Positions 62,451-64,000 of a stretch of 64,000 bases of DNA are shown piece by piece. Numbering within the stretch: position 1 is the stretch's first letter; each line of letters opens with the position of its first letter. Below the pieces are notes generated by a model. The model worked only from the letters and a program-made list of their open reading frames with translations, was not told the DNA's origin and did not search any database. Source of the stretch: Epichloe hybrida (Eukaryota > Ascomycota > Sordariomycetes > Hypocreales > Clavicipitaceae). A program made the translations under genes and the position numbers. The stretch covers positions 62,001 to 126,000 of the forward strand of contig JAFEKR010000056.1 of the NCBI GenBank assembly GCA_019022495.1, written 5' to 3'.

Positions 62451-63880
62451 CTGAGGAAATTCCTTGTTTTAGAACAAACGGACACTGTGTCTGCAATTCT
62501 GGCTCCTCAATTCTGGCTCCTCAATTCTGGCTCTGGTCCGATGAGTCCACACGCGCATCGTAATCTCTCTGTAGACGTGACTGCCAACGCCGTCTTATTG
62601 GCAATAGAATGCAGAACTACTCCGCTCCGGTTCATCAAGTCATCCTGATTCAAATCGCCAACTGATAGCGCACAGGCAGATGAAGAGCCCGGAGCCGGGG
62701 GGGAAGACGAGAGCGAAGCATTTGGAATGGGATTTCCTCAATCATATCCATCGCGGGTGGAGACGAAGTACTGCCGGGTATGGCGGTTCTTAAAGAGTTC
62801 GCAGTCAGTCATCTCTTGATAGCAGACTGGGTCATCGTGACTAGGTTGAAGACGACGGAATGGCGAGGTTGTCCATCTGCTAGAGGACTTCCGCTGGTCT
62901 GGCAGTCCAAGCTGGTAAAAAACCTTAGCTGTCACGCCATTCACGGGCTTATCAAGTGTTGGAATGGAAGTGTAGGCGGTCAGACTTTTGAGCTTGACGG
63001 CGATTTATTCACATGGGGCAAGCGTGGATAGCTGACGTAAGTAAATTTGCGGGGCTGTCAACTGTCCCATTTGTCCCGGACTCTCGAGTCATCGTTCGCA
63101 TCAAGCACGTGATCCCCCCCTAGCCAACAAGTCGTATCCGTTAAGCACATATGCTCGTTTATCGCAGCTGCCATCAGGGGTGCGCATTCCCTTGTTAACT
63201 GTTCGGCCAAGTTGCTTGCCACCGGTTTTCGCGTGTCTCGAGGAAAGACGTAGACGTCACAGCCCGTCACTGTACAAGGAGGATCGCTCTCATAAAGGCA
63301 CAACAAGCGCACTCAAAGACAAGACGAGCCCCTGATTATTCGTGAAGTCACATGTGCAACATGGACGAATTAAAGAAAGCTTGCACTAGATCAGCATTTA
63401 CCTTTGTTCCCGTTTCTAATGCCTGGGGATACCGCCCATATTCGCACGCCATCTTCTCGCAGCATCCGATGCCACGCTAATGGATAACTCGCCAAGAACA
63501 GTCAAACAGTCGTCCTGCAAACCAGGCGGCGGCGGCTCCAAATTGGGTGGCTTTCCAACAGAGTGTGCAGTGTTTCGCAGCACATTCAAATGGACATTAC
63601 CTTTCTACACCGTAGTTTGACTTCAAACGTCCCAAGGGAAGCTGGTGCCACAAGGGGCAGGAAGGGACGACAACCATTATGGTCGGCTTACATGCAAAAG
63701 AGGATCGACCCACGCCGAATGCAGTTTATAAGAAGAATACCATGTAAGATTGCTCATGTAGATACTGGAAAAGAAGATTCTGGTTATATACAAAGAATGA
63801 GAGCCCCTCCATCCTCTTCTGATTTGGAGGAGGGCGGTTGCGCGCTCTCGCGAGTCGCGGGATGAGAGTCAGGACAAGTC
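62451..63880. other. region without a supportable gene
   Basis: Normal base composition, but only open frames under about 100 codons on both strands. Two overlapping frames at 62735-63031 (plus 83 codons; minus about 88 codons if no start is required) could include an exon; I recognise neither. Minus-strand frame 63058-63312 and plus-strand frame 63563-63865 are likewise unrecognised. An imperfect inverted repeat with CCCTCC/GGAGGAGGG arms occurs at about 63806-63836. I see nothing else. Confidence 0.4.
62494..62535. repeat. 14-bp tandem repeat, three units, after the MFS gene
   Basis: Three direct copies of CAATTCTGGCTCCT at 62494, 62508 and 62522, the last ending CTCTG. They start 44 bp after the MFS stop codon and so probably lie in its 3' untranslated region. 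Confidence 0.85.

Positions 63881-64000
<120 letters not shown>

Noticed and set aside
59021..62485. Several antisense and out-of-phase frames of 60-218 codons over the ATP-grasp and MFS genes
   Set aside because: GC-rich coding DNA has few stops in other phases; all lack motifs and overlap the two supported genes.

Overview
The window looks like a chromosome segment of a filamentous ascomycete (Pezizomycotina) with active or past repeat-induced point mutation (RIP). About 58 kb (1-58212) is a very AT-rich block of transposable elements nested in each other. Reading frames there are full of TAG/TAA, TpA is extremely common and no intact gene survives. A sharp change at about 58213 leads into ordinary GC-rich sequence (58213-64000) holding two clear intron-less genes. 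The organism assignment is inference from RIP-type decay, the element families and the two host genes.

Element map, mostly fixed by matching target-site duplications (TSDs): (1) four copies of one Ty1/Copia family (called Copia-I here) at 1102-7714 (+), 22428-29186 (+), 36588-43367 (-) and 51031-57637 (+), each with perfect 5-bp TSDs; (2) two copies of a related Copia family (Copia-II) on the minus strand, copy A at 14270-35236 (TSD GATAG) and copy B at 36193-58212 (TSD CTAAT), both broken up by later insertions; (3) a Ty3/Gypsy chromovirus at 14352-22175 (+, TSD TTCTA) inserted inside an LTR of Copia-II A; (4) a decayed autonomous Helitron (Rep plus PIF1-like helicase) coding across roughly 8186-13660 (+); (5) two non-autonomous hAT-like elements, 44751-46738 and 47182-47590, inside Copia-II B. 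Copies A and B serve as each other's empty sites, so most insertions can be undone on paper and ordered in time. A non-RIPed island of about 0.95 kb (35242-36187) separates A from B.

The gene-bearing end: 58994-60394 (+) encodes a 466-residue ATP-grasp family ligase-like protein and 60768-62450 (+) a 560-residue MFS transporter. They are tandem and 373 bp apart; an enzyme next to a transporter is common in fungal secondary-metabolite loci, but no core synthase is in view, so a joint role is only a suggestion. From 62451 to 63880 I see no gene I can support. An open frame entering from the right edge on the minus strand (63881-64000) may be the C-terminus of a further gene.

The most notable observations are: the reconstructable insertion history; a consistent polarity of RIP damage, in which the outer ends of LTR pairs are much less mutated than the inner ends in all six Copia elements; a possible extra coding region downstream of pol in the chromovirus; a hairpin-rich tandem array next to the Helitron; and a pair of hAT-like elements whose inner sequences share a short motif.
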